The notes under the pieces were generated by a model. That model was not told the origin of the DNA, searched no databases, and saw nothing but the letters and a program-made list of their open reading frames with translations. The position numbers were made by a program, and so were the translations under genes. A stretch of DNA of 64,000 bases, taken from Rhynchopus sp. YZ270_cl-10. Taxonomy: Eukaryota > Euglenozoa > Diplonemea > Diplonemida > Diplonemidae. The stretch spans positions 1,426,001 through 1,490,000 of the forward strand of contig OZ037843.1 of NCBI GenBank assembly GCA_964035575.1, in the 5' to 3' direction. Positions 31,266-41,995 of this stretch are shown piece by piece (position 1 is the stretch's first letter; the number at the start of each line of letters is the position of its first letter).

Positions 31266-31891
31266 TGCAGATACAGAAGGGAAAATACAGTCCCTTTTAT
31301 AATTGATACAGCATAGCAAAACAGATACAGTGCCACACACCCCCTCGCTCGTGGGGCTAAATATTGCAGCTACTTTTCTTATGTTTACTTTTTTTTTCCG
31401 GAAGTGCTCTTTGTGTTGCGGAGAAGGGTTGGGGTGAGTGAAACGACGTGACACTTTCCGCTCACAAAGTAGTGTGCGTAAAAAAAAAGCTACTTTTTCC
31501 AAATGTGCGATTTTCAGCAACTGTTTAAACAGTGTGTCTACGGTAATACAAAAAATCGACCAAAAAAAAATTACTGCAAACAAATGCAAATCCCTTCAAA
31601 TCAGTATGCATTAAGACGCCCAAGTGACAACACAATAGAACCTATCCTGATGAGCCCCCCTTTTTTTTTGGTCGCATACTGCGAGTTTTCCTGGATGCGC
31701 AGGAAAAATGACTGGGGAGTGTTGGTGGCTCCGTGACGCCACAGAGCCGGCACACTAGTTGAGTGCCTCACAAAACCTAAAATTACTTCTTTGCTTTTAG
31801 CTATTGTCTTCACGCTTTATCGTTGTTGTTGGGTTGGGAATTAAAAGGGGAGAAATGTTGTGTGCACACGAGGTGCATTCAATCCTTCATT

Positions 31892-31995
31892 TTTTATCTA
31901 CTGTTGTAGGCCGCAGGTACTTATGATTTCATCCGGATGGCGGGCATCGTACAAATGGGTCAGTCGGAGGTGCCTGCATCAAAAACTACAGTTTT
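31892..31995 (+). repeat. Dispersed repeat Y copy
   Basis: CTACTGTTGTAGGCCGCAGG, GGGCATCGTACAA and GGGTCAGTCGGAGGTGCCTG, as at 23288. Confidence 0.75.
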
Positions 31996-32022
31996 TTATT
32001 CAATTTGATAAAGTTTCTATGG

Positions 32023-32172
32023 AAAAAATGGCTGGGCGAGTAATTTCAGGGTTTACTTTATTTCACGGGCGTGAAATAAAGTATTACACGTATTTTAGCC
32101 GTAAAAAGTCTGGCCGTGAAAATAAAGTAACATTATTTCACGCTCACGGCCAAAAGTGGTTTTTCCCATACA
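32023..32172. mobile_element. Hairpin element
   Basis: Inverted ATGGAAAAAATGGC and GCCAAAAGTGGTTTTTCCCAT ends enclose TTATTTCACGGGCGTGAAATAA and related palindromes. Confidence 0.55.
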
Positions 32173-32443
32173 AATTCAAAAATCCACCCCCTTGCAAAAA
32201 AATTTTTTGACCCTATTTTTGGTGCTCTAAAGTGGAGTCTGACCCCCATGTCCAGATCTCAAAAATGCACGATGAGTCAAATAAAGCAACAGATTTCATG
32301 TTTTGAGTAGTTGTGGTAATGTGGTCTAATTTTTGCTTAGGGGGCTACTCTTCAGGGGGGTCTACTATTTGACCCCCCAGTAATAGTATTGGTAGAAAAC
32401 ACGGTGCATACAACTTTTGTGTCCTTGTTTCCTCACAACAACT

Positions 32444-32620
32444 ATGGGGAGGAAGCCGAAGACGTGGGTGATGAGGAACACGGAGGTCAGCATAAAGGAA
32501 GAGGCAGACACTGCAATGGATAACACGCTCGCAACAGCTTCATCAACCGCACACGAGAAGGAGTACATGAAGTGTTGCACCTATGTCCGAGTCAAAGAGA
32601 ACATAAAGAGTGCAGCCTAG
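32444..32620 (+). CDS. Possible small basic protein, 58 aa
   Basis: The ORF from ATG 32444 (ACAACTATGG) to TAG encodes MGRKPKTWVMRNTEVSIKEE onward, ending KENIKSAA. It stands out from its AT-rich flanks by higher GC and gene-like codon choice, and a T/C-rich stretch precedes it. It is hydrophilic with no membrane segment or recognised motif. It could be a short gene or the remains of a longer one. Confidence 0.35.
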   Translation: MGRKPKTWVMRNTEVSIKEEADTAMDNTLATASSTAHEKEYMKCCTYVRVKENIKSAA

Positions 32621-32861
32621 CTCCTCTGCACCAACATGTGAGATGTTCACATCGCACATAGTACTTTAAACACCTACATGATACGGGGTCAGGGAGTATT
32701 TTTAAAATGGGGGTATTTTTCTGTAGTACCTACCCCCCACCCACCCTCTGCCTCGCAAACACCACTCACCACGGGTTTATTATGACACACCACGTTTTCT
32801 CCTTCACACGTTCATCCATTTTTTCCATCTCAACTTTATCAAATTTTGAATAAAATTACGT

Positions 32862-33012
32862 ATTAAATGAAAATCAGGCAGATTTTCACTTGTGGGTGAC
32901 TTTTTCACTCGTTTCTATTACTCCACTCGCTTCGCTCGTGAAGTAAACCTCACTCGTGAAAAAGTCACCCACGCGTGAAAATCAAGCGATCTGATTTTCA
33001 TTTAATAAATAG
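32862..33012. mobile_element. Foldback element with CTCGCTTCGCTCG loop
   Basis: AAATGAAAATCAG, GTGACTTTTTCACTCG and the complementary right arm (CGTGAAAAAGTCACCCAC, CTGATTTTCATTT) flank CACTCGCTTCGCTCGTGAAG. Similar architecture, with the same TCGCTKCGCTCG centre, occurs at about 56905-57095 and 58104-58285. Confidence 0.7.
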
Positions 33013-33712
33013 TCATTTTTTTTGGGGTTCGTTCTTTCCTCTCGAAGCGAGGCCTGAGTGACGGGCTTCAGAGTTCATTCCGAACAGATTTTTTTGAAGT
33101 TAACAAGGTACACTGTTCACGAGAGTGCTTTTTTTTTTTTGTGAAAAAGAAAACCGACGCAGGAGTCTTTTATTGTAAACTGTTTTCTCCGCCAACACAC
33201 AAAAACACTTGGCAGAAAACACTTTGGTGCTGTGCAGTTTTGAAGTAAGGAAAGAAAATCGTATTTCAAAGTCAAACCTTCTTTTCACATAGCTGAGGTG
33301 ACTTGGACGAAAGGGCTTCACCATGTGTGTTTTTTTTTTTTTTTTTTTTTTTTTGCGTTTTAAATTGCACTTCCAACTTCCCTTTTTTTCTCGATTATGA
33401 TACACACATGTGTGCGTATGATGTGGGTACATGGTTGTCCGATAATAATATCAGCATATGCATGTGTTCAACCCTTGCACCCTTAATTTGTTCTTCTTTT
33501 TACCGGTTTCCCCTTGGCGTATCTTTGGATAGTTTCGACTAAACAGACAGAAACAAATTATCGCGTAAAAAAGGTCGAACTTCCATAAAAATCCTGAGGT
33601 CGAACATTGTTACGGCCGACAATTTGTACGAATACTGTAATTGTCGATTTTGCTTGCGCAACAAACAGGCCAGGAGCGTCCCATCCCGCGTTCACTATTA
33701 CCGTTTACAGTA

Positions 33713-34032
33713 GGACAAGAAACTTGGCGACCAAAAAAATTGTCGACCAAAATAATATTGGAGGATTTTGGGGATTTTCTTGCAATTGTGGTGTGGCTGA
33801 AAGGGGGGTGCTATCAAAGTGCTATGAAGGGTGTGGCTTAAGGAGGGGGTGTTATTTTGTGCTATTTTCTGCCATTTTTGGGGTCGGCCACACCAATAAA
33901 GTGCTATTTTGGGGGTCTGAGTTTTTTTTTAACCGCAAAGTGCCATAACCTCCAAATGTGCGATAAAGTGCTATTTTGGGGTCGTCAGCCACACCAAATT
34001 GGCAACTTTTTTGGTCGCCAATTTACTTGTCC
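33713..34032. mobile_element. TA-flanked MITE (E1) carrying a nested MITE (E2)
   Basis: The E1 ends GGACAAGAAACTTGGCGACC and GGTCGCCAATTTACTTGTCC are flanked by TA on both sides, as in Tc1/mariner-type elements. A compact 85-bp copy lies at 46777-46861. The extra length is due to E2 (33789-33996), which has TGGTGTGGCTGA/TCAGCCACACCA ends and a 5-bp AATTG target duplication (33784-33788, 33997-34001). Confidence 0.85.
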
Positions 34033-34576
34033 TATCTGTAAGTCTCCAGGGGGGTGCCTTTGTGATAGAGCTAAAAGCCTACTAATGTGTGGAATGTCTA
34101 TAATATATTATGGAATGCCCCCTACCTTTCTTCATAGTGCCTGATTGATAACAGATTAAAATTTCTCAATTGATTTTATTTTCAAATAACGTCCCCTTGA
34201 GTGAGGCTAGGGCTGGTCCACTGAAGGGGCTTTTTTGTCCAAACCACTTTTTTTTTGTAAAAAAATAAACTGCTAAAAAACACACTTTTTGACCACAACT
34301 TCGCACGGTTTTGCCTTTTTTGGGTGATTTTTTCCATCATTCCGTTAGGACCTGATGCAGGCAACATTTGAGAAGAACCTTGTGAACATTTGAGGGTGCA
34401 GATGGGTACTCTGGCAGACCCAGTCACCACACGCAACGTCTACTTTTACATCGGGTCTCAATCTGTTCACTGCTGCGACCACCGCGTCTGCTTTCTGTGC
34501 AATGTTTCTATCAAAACACCCCAAACCTCCCCACCACAAACGAAGGCAGAAACACACCCTTACACCACAGTGCACA

Positions 34577-36294
34577 ATGGGCTGTCTCGAGCGTGCACTG
34601 TCGCTTGACGGGACACTGGACACGCAAAGCAGCACATACGAAAGCTGTACTTTATGTTCAGCTGCCTATCGTTTGCAGCGTCCTCTCTGTTCTTCTTGGC
34701 TCAGGCGTTGTCATACCGTCAAAGGTACGTCCTCGTGGGGGGTCAAATCATCGGTACTGTCAGCAGCTTGTGTTCTGTCCTGGCCGTTCTGTTCAAGTTC
34801 AAAGTGACGACGTACATGATCATAGCGTACGGCGGACTGTACACTCTGGTGATGCTGGGAAGTGATCTGACTACACGTTCTGAGTACATACACACCTGGC
34901 CAATGATAATACTGATTGTGGACTTTTTTCTTGTAATGCAGGTGCCCCTACGGTACAGCACAGGTGTCGTGGTGTGCACACTGGTGTATTTGGTGGTTGT
35001 TGCTGCAGAAGAAACGTGGAGGTTTGGTCTGTTCGACATGCCCGGGCTTGTGCTTCAAGAGCATCGACGTTCCTACACGGACACCCTGGGTGACTGTGAT
35101 GTGCTGCCCTGCAAGCAGAGCCGGGCTGTGAAGCAACTTCTGGCTGCAGTCGTCGTCTTCGTCCTTGACTTCCTCGCAACGCGTGGCTTTGCACGCGGTC
35201 TCCTGAAGGAGCAGGCATCAATGACGCGCACAATTGCGACAGTGCAGGACATCGCCTCGCTCCTTGCTGGCTATGATGTGGAGAAGGTGGCGGAGCTGCT
35301 GGACGAGTACGGTGGTGAGTTGCCGGAGGGGATGACAGAAGCACTGCGGAAGCTGGAGCAGAACCTGCGTATGTACAAGGCGTACCTCCCGCAGACGTGT
35401 CTGCCGTTTGATAAGGTGACGAAGGAATGTGTGGAACCTGGTGGTGAGCAGGATGGTACTGACAGTGCTGATCTAAGCACAGTCTCAGCATCAGGATCGG
35501 TCACGTCTGCTGGAGTGCGACACACCACCATACGGCTGCAGCCTCTCCTGCTCTCATCCACAAAGGCAACACTGCTGACACTGAACATCAAAGACACCCT
35601 GCACCGCCTGGAGGAGGACAGTGCACGCTTCTCCGACCTCTTCACAACTGTTCTTCTGAAGACCCTGCAGGCAACAGACAGCAGACGTGGGATGGTGGAC
35701 GTCTTTGTTGGTGACAGGATCCACTGCTCGTTCAACACGTCAAGGCAGTGTGCGTCGCACGCAACCTCAGCACTGCACGCAGCAAGCATGCTCATGAGAG
35801 CTGGCCTGGCAGCCTCTGTGAACGTGGGTGTTGCAATGGGGACAGTGCTGCGTGGTGATATGGGTTGTGATGTGATGCGTCGCTTCAGCATGGTGGGGAC
35901 ACTTGTGCGTGACGTGCATGGGATGGAACGTGCAGGACGTATGCTGGGGTGCGACGTTCTCTGCAACCGTCTTTGCTTCAGCGACGCTGAGTGCGAACAC
36001 GACCTGCGTCTGCTTCCGTGCAAGGTGGAGGTTGCTCGAGACTGTGAGGCACAGGTTGTGGCTGAGCTGGTTTCGAAGGAAGAAGAAACCTTAACTGCAG
36101 CAGACGAATGGATGTACCAGATAGGTGGGAAGAAACATTGGGAGGACTACAACATAGTGGTGCGTGGGTACCTGCGTGGTGAGAGCCGTGACACGGACGT
36201 TGCGAAGGCGTGGGTGGAGGCGGGTGGGAGTGGCACACCAGCACACGCAGTTCCTTCTGGGACGTGCAGTGTTGTGTGTTCCTATCTGCGATGA
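34577..36294 (+). CDS. Family 2 six-TM pseudo-cyclase, copy A, N-terminal frameshift
   Basis: Bases 34577-34653 correspond to the N-terminus of copies B and C but lack one A (CAGCACATA versus CAGACACATA), so the frame from ATG 34577 is lost after about 18 codons. Translation could restart at ATG 34654, which keeps all membrane segments and gives 546 aa. From there the protein is about 90% or more identical to its neighbours: about six hydrophobic segments, an intervening loop with CDVLPC, a coiled-coil-like helix (ASMTRTIATVQDIASLLAGY), MYKAYLPQTCL, the cyclase-like domain and the EWMYQI tail. The metal site reads LNIKD (Asn for Asp) and VGDRI. It may be a functional shortened gene or a young pseudogene. 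First of three tandem copies. Confidence 0.8.
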
Positions 36295-36360
36295 TTTTTG
36301 TTGCTATCAGTTCCTCCCCATATCCACAGCACACCGCGTTTTTTTTCCGGATCGGCATTC

Positions 36361-36789
36361 ATTATTTTTCCCCCTACCTCTGAAATTGACACGTGTCGAG
36401 GCAACAAAGTTATAAAAGGTTCCTTTGCCTTATCTTGCATCTGATAAGGTCTGGTCGTTGTCGGTACAGGTAGTGTTTGCTGCAGGTTGGGCAGTTCTGC
36501 ACAATGCTCCGCGAGAACGCAGTCAGCCTTTCCCATACCACACGTCCTCGAAGCATCATGTCAGGAGCTGCTGCAGGCAACATTTGAGAAGAACCTTGTG
36601 AACATTTGAGGGTGCAGATGGGTACTCTGGCAGACCCAGTCACCACACGCAACGTCTACTTTTACATCGGGTCTCAATCTGTTCACTGCTGCGACTGCGT
36701 CTGCCTTCTGTGCAATGTTTCTATCAAAACACCCCAAACCTCCCCACCACAAAGAAAGGCAGAAACACACCCTTACACCACAGTGCACA
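36361..36789 (+). promoter_or_regulatory. Upstream region of family 2 copy B
   Basis: Bases 36569-36789 repeat 34361-34576 of copy A almost exactly (GCAGGCAACATTTGAGAAGA onward). The TTTGCCTTATCTTGCATCTG at 36423 resembles the TTTTGCCTTGTCTTGCATCC of the family 1 leaders. Close to the ATG lie C/A-rich tracts and ACACCACAGTGCACAATGG. Confidence 0.5.
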
Positions 36790-38490
36790 ATGGGCTGTCT
36801 CGAGCGTGCACTGTCGCTTGACGGGACACTGGACACGCAAAGCAGACACATACGAAAGCTGTACTTTATGTTCAGCTGCCTATCGCTTGCAGCGTCCTGC
36901 GTCTTCTTCCTGTCTCAATCGTTGACATACCGTGACAGGTACATCATCGTGGGAGGTCTACTCCTCGCTGCTGTCGGAAGCTTGTCTTCTGTGCTGCTCG
37001 TGCTATTCAAGTTCAAAGTGACGACGTACATGGTCATAGCGTACGGCGGACTGTACACTCTTGTGATGTTGGGAAGCGATCTGACTACACGCGCTGAGTA
37101 CATGCACACCTGGCCAATGATAATACTGATCGTGGACTTTTTTCTTGTAATGCAGGTGCCCACACGGTACAGCACAGGTGTCGTGGTGTGCACACTGGTG
37201 TATTTGGTGGTTGTTGCTGCAGAAGAAACGTGGAGGTTTGGTCTGCTCGACATGCCTGGGCTTGTGCTTCAAGAGCATCGACGTTCCTACACGGACACCC
37301 TGGGTGACTGTGATGTGCTGCCCTGCAAGCAGAGCCGGGCTGTGAAGCAACTTCTGGCTGCAGTCGTCGTCTTCGTCCTTGACTTCCTCGCAACGCGTGG
37401 CTTTGCACGCGGTCTCCTGAAGGAGCAGGCATCAATGACGCGCACAATTGCGACAGTGCAGGACATCGCCTCGCTCCTTGCTGGCTATGATGTGGAGAAG
37501 GTGGCGGAGCTGCTGGACGAGTACGGTGGTGAGTTGCCGGAGGGGATGACAGCGGCACTGCGGAAGTTGGAGCAGAACCTGCGTATGTACAAGGCTTACC
37601 TCCCGCAGACGTGTCTGCCGTTTGGGTGTGCGGAACCTGGTAGTGAGCAGGATGGTACTGACAGTGACGATTTAAGCACAGTCTCAGCATCAGGGTCGGT
37701 CACGTCTGCTGGAGTGCGACGCACTTCCATACGGCTGCAGCCTCTCCTGCTCTCATCCACAAAGACAACACTGCTGACACTGAACATCAAAGACACCCTG
37801 CACCGCCTGGAGGAGGACAGTGCACGCTTCTCCGACCTCTTCACAGCTGTTCTTCTGAAGACCCTGCAGGTAACGGACAGCAGACGTGGGATGGTGGACG
37901 TCTTTGTTGGTGACAGGATCCACTGCTCGTTCAACACGTCAAGGCAGTGTGCGTCGCACGCAACCTCAGCACTGCACGCAGCAAGCATGCTCATGAAAGC
38001 TGGCGTGGCAGCCTCTGTGAACGTGGGTGTTGCGACTGGGAAGGTGCTGCGTGGTGACATGGGTTGTGATGTGATGCGCCGCTTCAGCATGGTGGGGACA
38101 CTTGTGCGTGACGTGCACGGGATGGAACGTGCAGGACGTATGCTGGGGTGCGACGTTCTCTGCAACCGTCTTTGCTTCAGCGATACTGAGTGTGAACACG
38201 ACTTGCGTCTGCTTCCGTGCAAGGTGGAGGTTGCCTCTGGCTGTGAGGCACAACCTGTGGCTGAGCTGGTTTCGAAGGAACCGAACAACTCAACAGCAGA
38301 CGAATGGATGTACCAGATCGGCGGGAAGAAGCATTGGGAGGACTACAACATAGTGGTGCGTGGGTACCTGCGTGGTGAGAGCCGTGACACAGACGTTGCG
38401 AAGGCGTGGGTGGAGGCGGGTGGGAGTGGCACACCAGCACACGCAGTTCCTTCCGGGACGTGCAGTGTTGTGTGTTCCTATCTGCGATGA
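36790..38490 (+). CDS. Family 2 six-TM pseudo-cyclase, copy B, 566 aa
   Basis: Intact reference copy, starting MGCLERALSLDGTLDTQSRH. Hydrophobic segments lie at about residues 25-43, 50-72, 77-95, 107-123, 126-146 and 188-208. A loop of about 40 residues between the fifth and sixth carries DCDVLPC. Then come a helix (about 215-250), RMYKAYLPQTCLPF, an acidic linker, a class III cyclase-like domain (about 320-470) and the tail with DEWMYQIGGKKHWED (about 504). The second metal Asp is present (VGDRIHCSFN, about 374). The first is Asn (TLNIKD), and the transition-state Asn/Arg positions read FSMVGTLVRDVHGMER. The family resembles membrane-bound cyclases in plan, but the sites argue against normal catalysis. 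Probably a membrane regulator or receptor. Confidence 0.92.
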   Translation: MGCLERALSLDGTLDTQSRHIRKLYFMFSCLSLAASCVFFLSQSLTYRDRYIIVGGLLLAAVGSLSSVLLVLFKFKVTTYMVIAYGGLYTLVMLGSDLTTRAEYMHTWPMIILIVDFFLVMQVPTRYSTGVVVCTLVYLVVVAAEETWRFGLLDMPGLVLQEHRRSYTDTLGDCDVLPCKQSRAVKQLLAAVVVFVLDFLATRGFARGLLKEQASMTRTIATVQDIASLLAGYDVEKVAELLDEYGGELPEGMTAALRKLEQNLRMYKAYLPQTCLPFGCAEPGSEQDGTDSDDLSTVSASGSVTSAGVRRTSIRLQPLLLSSTKTTLLTLNIKDTLHRLEEDSARFSDLFTAVLLKTLQVTDSRRGMVDVFVGDRIHCSFNTSRQCASHATSALHAASMLMKAGVAASVNVGVATGKVLRGDMGCDVMRRFSMVGTLVRDVHGMERAGRMLGCDVLCNRLCFSDTECEHDLRLLPCKVEVASGCEAQPVAELVSKEPNNSTADEWMYQIGGKKHWEDYNIVVRGYLRGESRDTDVAKAWVEAGGSGTPAHAVPSGTCSVVCSYLR

Positions 38491-38555
38491 TTTTTGTTGC
38501 TATCAGTTGCTCCCCATATCCACAGCACACCGCGTTTTTCCGATTGCAATTACAC

Positions 38556-38792
38556 ACTTCGTAGTCCACCTGAGTCCACCCTGAATTGAGGACTCTAGCG
38601 GACTTGAGACGGACTTTCAAAGTCTTCCATAGTCCCTCTCAGTCCGCCAAAACTCGGGCGGACTTGAGACGGACTATGGCGGACTCGGTCCGAGTCTGGG
38701 CGGACTCAGTCCAAAGTCCGCCTCAATTGCGTCTCAACTCGGGCGGGTCTTGGTGGTATTTTTTTTTGGCGGACTCAGGCGGACTGCGAAGT
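38556..38792. mobile_element. TIR element of GGCGGACT repeats, 237 bp
   Basis: Begins ACTTCGTAGTCCACCTGAGT and ends ACTCAGGCGGACTGCGAAGT. The inside is repeated GCGGACTTGAGACGGACT and AGTCCGCC in both orientations. It is inserted between copies B and C of family 2. No ORF of interest. Confidence 0.75.
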
Positions 38793-38814
38793 ATGACCGT
38801 TACTTGTTTTTTTT

Positions 38815-38963
38815 TGTACGAGTATGCAATACGTCTGGAAATGAAAGACGCGCTCGTCGATTGTCATGAGTTTTACCGTTTTCCCCTTCCCCCCTTGTGC
38901 TCCACCTCTCCACCGTACTTCAGGACGCGGGTTTTTCGGGGTTTTCGGGACTTTTGGGGTTTG

Positions 38964-38995
<32 letters not shown>

Positions 38996-39058
38996 AGGAT
39001 GGATGCGATCAACAAACAACAAACAACGAATAAACAAAGAAGGGGGGGTATTTCATTT
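38815..39058 (+). repeat. Dispersed repeat, uninterrupted copy of 47790-48680
   Basis: TACGAGTATGCAATACGTCT through TTCGGGACTTTTGGGGTTTG, a long A run, then GGATGCGATCAACAAACAAC and GGGGTATTTCA. The copy at 47790 is the same but is split at GGGGTT by a 666-bp insertion. A diverged third copy starts near 12968. Confidence 0.85.
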
Positions 39059-39231
39059 TTAGTAAACACGTAGTATTTGACAAAATGCTCGAGACCCTCG
39101 TGAAAAGTCGCGCGTCTGCGTATCCCGCTCCCCGCTTGTTTCCCCCTCTTTTCCCCCCTGTGCTCCACGACACTTTCTGTACTTCAGGCAAACACAACCA
39201 TATCGTAAATCAAGTCGAAGAAGGAAAAAAA
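39058..39231 (+). repeat. Dispersed repeat, direct copy of 14428-14597
   Basis: Near-identical to 14428-14597. Here it takes the place of the upstream region that precedes family 2 copies A and B. Confidence 0.85.
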
Positions 39232-39335
39232 AAACCTCTGAAATAAGACTTTTCTGTGCAATGTTTCTATCAAAACACCCTAAACCTCCCCACCACAAAG
39301 AAAGGCAGAAACACACCCTTACACCACAGTGCACA

Positions 39336-41048
39336 ATGGGCTGTCTCGAGCGTGCACTGTCGCTTGACGGGACACTGGACACGCAAAGCAGACACATACG
39401 AAAGCTGTACTTTATGTTCAGCTGCCTATCGTTTGCAGCGTCCTCTCTGTTCTTCTTGTCTCAGGCGTTGACATACCGTGACAGGTACGTCCTCGTGGGA
39501 GGACTAATTGTCGGCGCTGTCGGCAGCTTGTGTTCTGTCCTGGCCGTTCTGTTCAAGTTCAAAGTGACGACGTACATGGTCATAGCGTGCGGCGGACTGT
39601 ACACTCTTGTGATGTTGGGAAGCGATCTGACTACACGCGCTGAGTACATACACACCTGGCCAATGATGGTACTGATCGTGGACTTTCTGCTTGTAATGCA
39701 GGTGCCCACACGGTACAGCACAGGTGTCGTGGTGTGCACACTGGTGTATTTGGTGGTTGTTGCTGCAGAAGAAACGTGGAGGTTTGGTCTGCTCGACATG
39801 CCTGGGCTTGTGCCTCAAGAGCATCGACGTTCCTACACGGACACCCTGGGTGACTGTGATGTGCTGCCCTGCAAGCAGAGCCGGGCTGTGAAGCAACTTC
39901 TGGCTGCAGTCGTCGTCTTCGTTCTTGACTTCCTCACAACGCGTGGCTTTGCACGCGGTCTCCTGAAGGAGCAGGCATCAATGACGCGCACAATTGCGGC
40001 AGTGCAGGACATCGCCTCGCTCCTTGCTGGCTACGATGTGGAGCAGGTGGCGGAGCTGCTGCAGGCTCATGAGAAAGAGCTGCCCGAGGGGATGGCGGCA
40101 GCACTGCGGAAGCTGGAACAGAACCTGCGTATGTACAAGGCGTACCTCCCGCAGACGTGTCTGCCGTTTGCTGTGGTGAAGGAGCAATGTGTGGAACCTG
40201 GTGGTGAGCAGGATGGTACTGACAGTGACGATCCAAGCACAGTCTCAGCATCAGGGTCGGTCACGTCTGCTGCAGTGCGACGCACTTCCATACGGCTGCA
40301 GCCTCTCCTGCTCTCATCCACAAAGGCAACACTGCTGACACTGAACATCAAAGACACCCTGCACCGCCTGGAGGAGGACAGTGCACGCTTCTCCGACCTC
40401 TTCACAGCTGTTCTTCTGAAGACCCTGCAGGTAACAGACAGCAGTGGGATGGTGGACGTCTTTGTTGGGGACAGGATCCACTGCTCGTTCAACACGTCAA
40501 GGCAGTGTGCGTCGCACGCAACCTCAGCACTGCACGCAGCAAGCATGCTCATGAGAGCTGGCGTGGCAGCCTCTGTGAACGTGGGTGTTGCGACTGGGAA
40601 GGTGCTGCGTGGTGACATGGGTTGTGATGTGATGCGCCGCTTCAGCATGGTGGGGACACTTGTGCGTGACGTGCACGGGATGGAACGTGCAGGACGTATG
40701 CTGGGGTGCGACGTTCTCTGCAACCGTCTTTGCTTCAGCGACGCTGAGTGTGAACACGACTTGCGTCTGCTTCCGTGCAAGGTGGAGGTTGCCTCTGGCT
40801 GTGAGGCACAACCTGTGGCTGAGCTGGTTTCGAAGGAACCGAACAACTCAACAGCAGACGAATGGATGTACCAGATCGGCGGGAAGAAGCACTGGGAGGA
40901 CTACAACATAGTGGTGCGTGGGTACCTGCGTGGTGAGTGCCGTGACACAGACGTTGCGAAGGCGTGGGTGGAGGCGGGTGGGAGTGGCACACCAGCACAC
41001 GCAGTTCCTTCCGGGACGTGCAGTGTTGTGTGTTCCTATCTGCGATGA
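39336..41048 (+). CDS. Family 2 six-TM pseudo-cyclase, copy C, 570 aa
   Basis: Intact third tandem copy. The membrane part is almost identical to copy B, with small changes (LIVGAVGSLCSVLAVLF, VLIVDFLLVMQ). It differs most around DVEQVAELLQAHEKELPEGM and in the linker (AVVKEQCVEPGGEQDGTDSD). The cyclase-like domain has TLNIKD, VGDRIHCSFN and SMVGTLVRDVHGMER; the tail has DEWMYQIGGKKHW (about residue 508). Only about 86 bp of 5' flank is shared with copy B, from TCTGTGCAATGTTTC; further upstream lies the unrelated repeat 39058-39231. It may therefore be expressed differently or not at all. Confidence 0.92.
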   Translation: MGCLERALSLDGTLDTQSRHIRKLYFMFSCLSFAASSLFFLSQALTYRDRYVLVGGLIVGAVGSLCSVLAVLFKFKVTTYMVIACGGLYTLVMLGSDLTTRAEYIHTWPMMVLIVDFLLVMQVPTRYSTGVVVCTLVYLVVVAAEETWRFGLLDMPGLVPQEHRRSYTDTLGDCDVLPCKQSRAVKQLLAAVVVFVLDFLTTRGFARGLLKEQASMTRTIAAVQDIASLLAGYDVEQVAELLQAHEKELPEGMAAALRKLEQNLRMYKAYLPQTCLPFAVVKEQCVEPGGEQDGTDSDDPSTVSASGSVTSAAVRRTSIRLQPLLLSSTKATLLTLNIKDTLHRLEEDSARFSDLFTAVLLKTLQVTDSSGMVDVFVGDRIHCSFNTSRQCASHATSALHAASMLMRAGVAASVNVGVATGKVLRGDMGCDVMRRFSMVGTLVRDVHGMERAGRMLGCDVLCNRLCFSDAECEHDLRLLPCKVEVASGCEAQPVAELVSKEPNNSTADEWMYQIGGKKHWEDYNIVVRGYLRGECRDTDVAKAWVEAGGSGTPAHAVPSGTCSVVCSYLR

Positions 41049-41911
41049 TTTTTGTTGCTATCAGTTGCTCCCCATATCCACAGCACACCGCGTTTTTTTT
41101 AACCAAAAGAAAACCGACGAACATATAATTATATGTGATAATGTTGTGTGCAGTACACATGCCGTCCACATGCCAGAGTATGCAGACAACGTACCCTTAG
41201 ATTTACTACCCCTATCCCGTGATTGTCGTCTACGTTTGAACTGGAATCGAAAGAAAAGAACTATTCTCATGAAAATAAAGTGAACATTATTACACGAGGT
41301 GCTGGGCTGCCACAAACCGGAACTCAACTTCACGAACCCAAGCGAGTGGAATTACGTATCCCAGTTTGTGAATCAGCCATCCTCTGAGTTAAATGAAGTT
41401 CGCTTTAGTTTATGCTACCTTGTTTTATCTCGCGGGTAATAGCGTTGTGCTGCATTTTCAAAATTCCTCTGTTTATTTGACATATGATGCCATCCGGACC
41501 AACTGTGTGGCGGTGGTGGGGGGAAAGGGTCAATATTACAAACCCGGGATTTTGGGCCCCACCTAGAAGTGACCGGGCTCATATTTTTCAAAATTTGGGG
41601 GGGTCAATAAATTGTCCAATTTTCGAGATTGCCACCACTGGCGGATTCCAAAAAATGCACCACCGATCACCATGGATTACCACCCGACCCCAGTGTCAAT
41701 CAGGCTGTATGAAAATCGACAACAAAAACTACGAATTGCTTGTGAGAAAATATACTGTTGGAATTTTCGAAAATGCAGCCAAACATGTTTTTTTTTTCAA
41801 AGTGAGATAAATTCCTTTATTTCTGACAACGGAACTACGCTCCCGGCAACAGGAGCGCGAACACCCCCTCCCTCCCTCGCCCCCCTCGATAATCGATTTG
41901 TGGCTAATTTC

Positions 41912-41995
41912 ATCTATTCAACTTTTCTTGTGCTTTTCATGCAGCTAGCATCGTACGTGGGTCAGTCGGAGGTGCCTGCATCAATAACTTCACTT
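41912..41995 (+). repeat. Dispersed repeat Y copy
   Basis: CATCTATTCAACTTTTCTTG, AGCATCGTACG and GGGTCAGTCGGAGGTGCCTG, then W-type sequence GAGCTCGACTGAGATGTG at 42088. Confidence 0.7.

Larger units (their letters stand above)
27058..32443. other. Gene-free spacer with transposon-like repeats
   Basis: No protein gene is supported. It holds the + strand repeats X and Y, a GGTAGGGCAAGG...CCTGCCCTACC inverted pair at 28084-28117, a long-TIR element (28801-31033), and hairpins at 31128-31265 and 32023-32172. Bases 28360-28600 are the inverted relative of 1415-1560 (ACCGTGGCTTCGCC). Bases 31415-31480 are the inverted relative of about 4500-4570. Confidence 0.6.
32621..34360. other. Spacer upstream of family 2 tandem array
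   Basis: No gene. It holds a hairpin element (32862-33012), a + strand repeat at 33104-33140 (CAAGGTACACTGTTCACGAG), a long T run at 33329-33354 and the nested TIR elements at 33713-34032. Confidence 0.6.
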
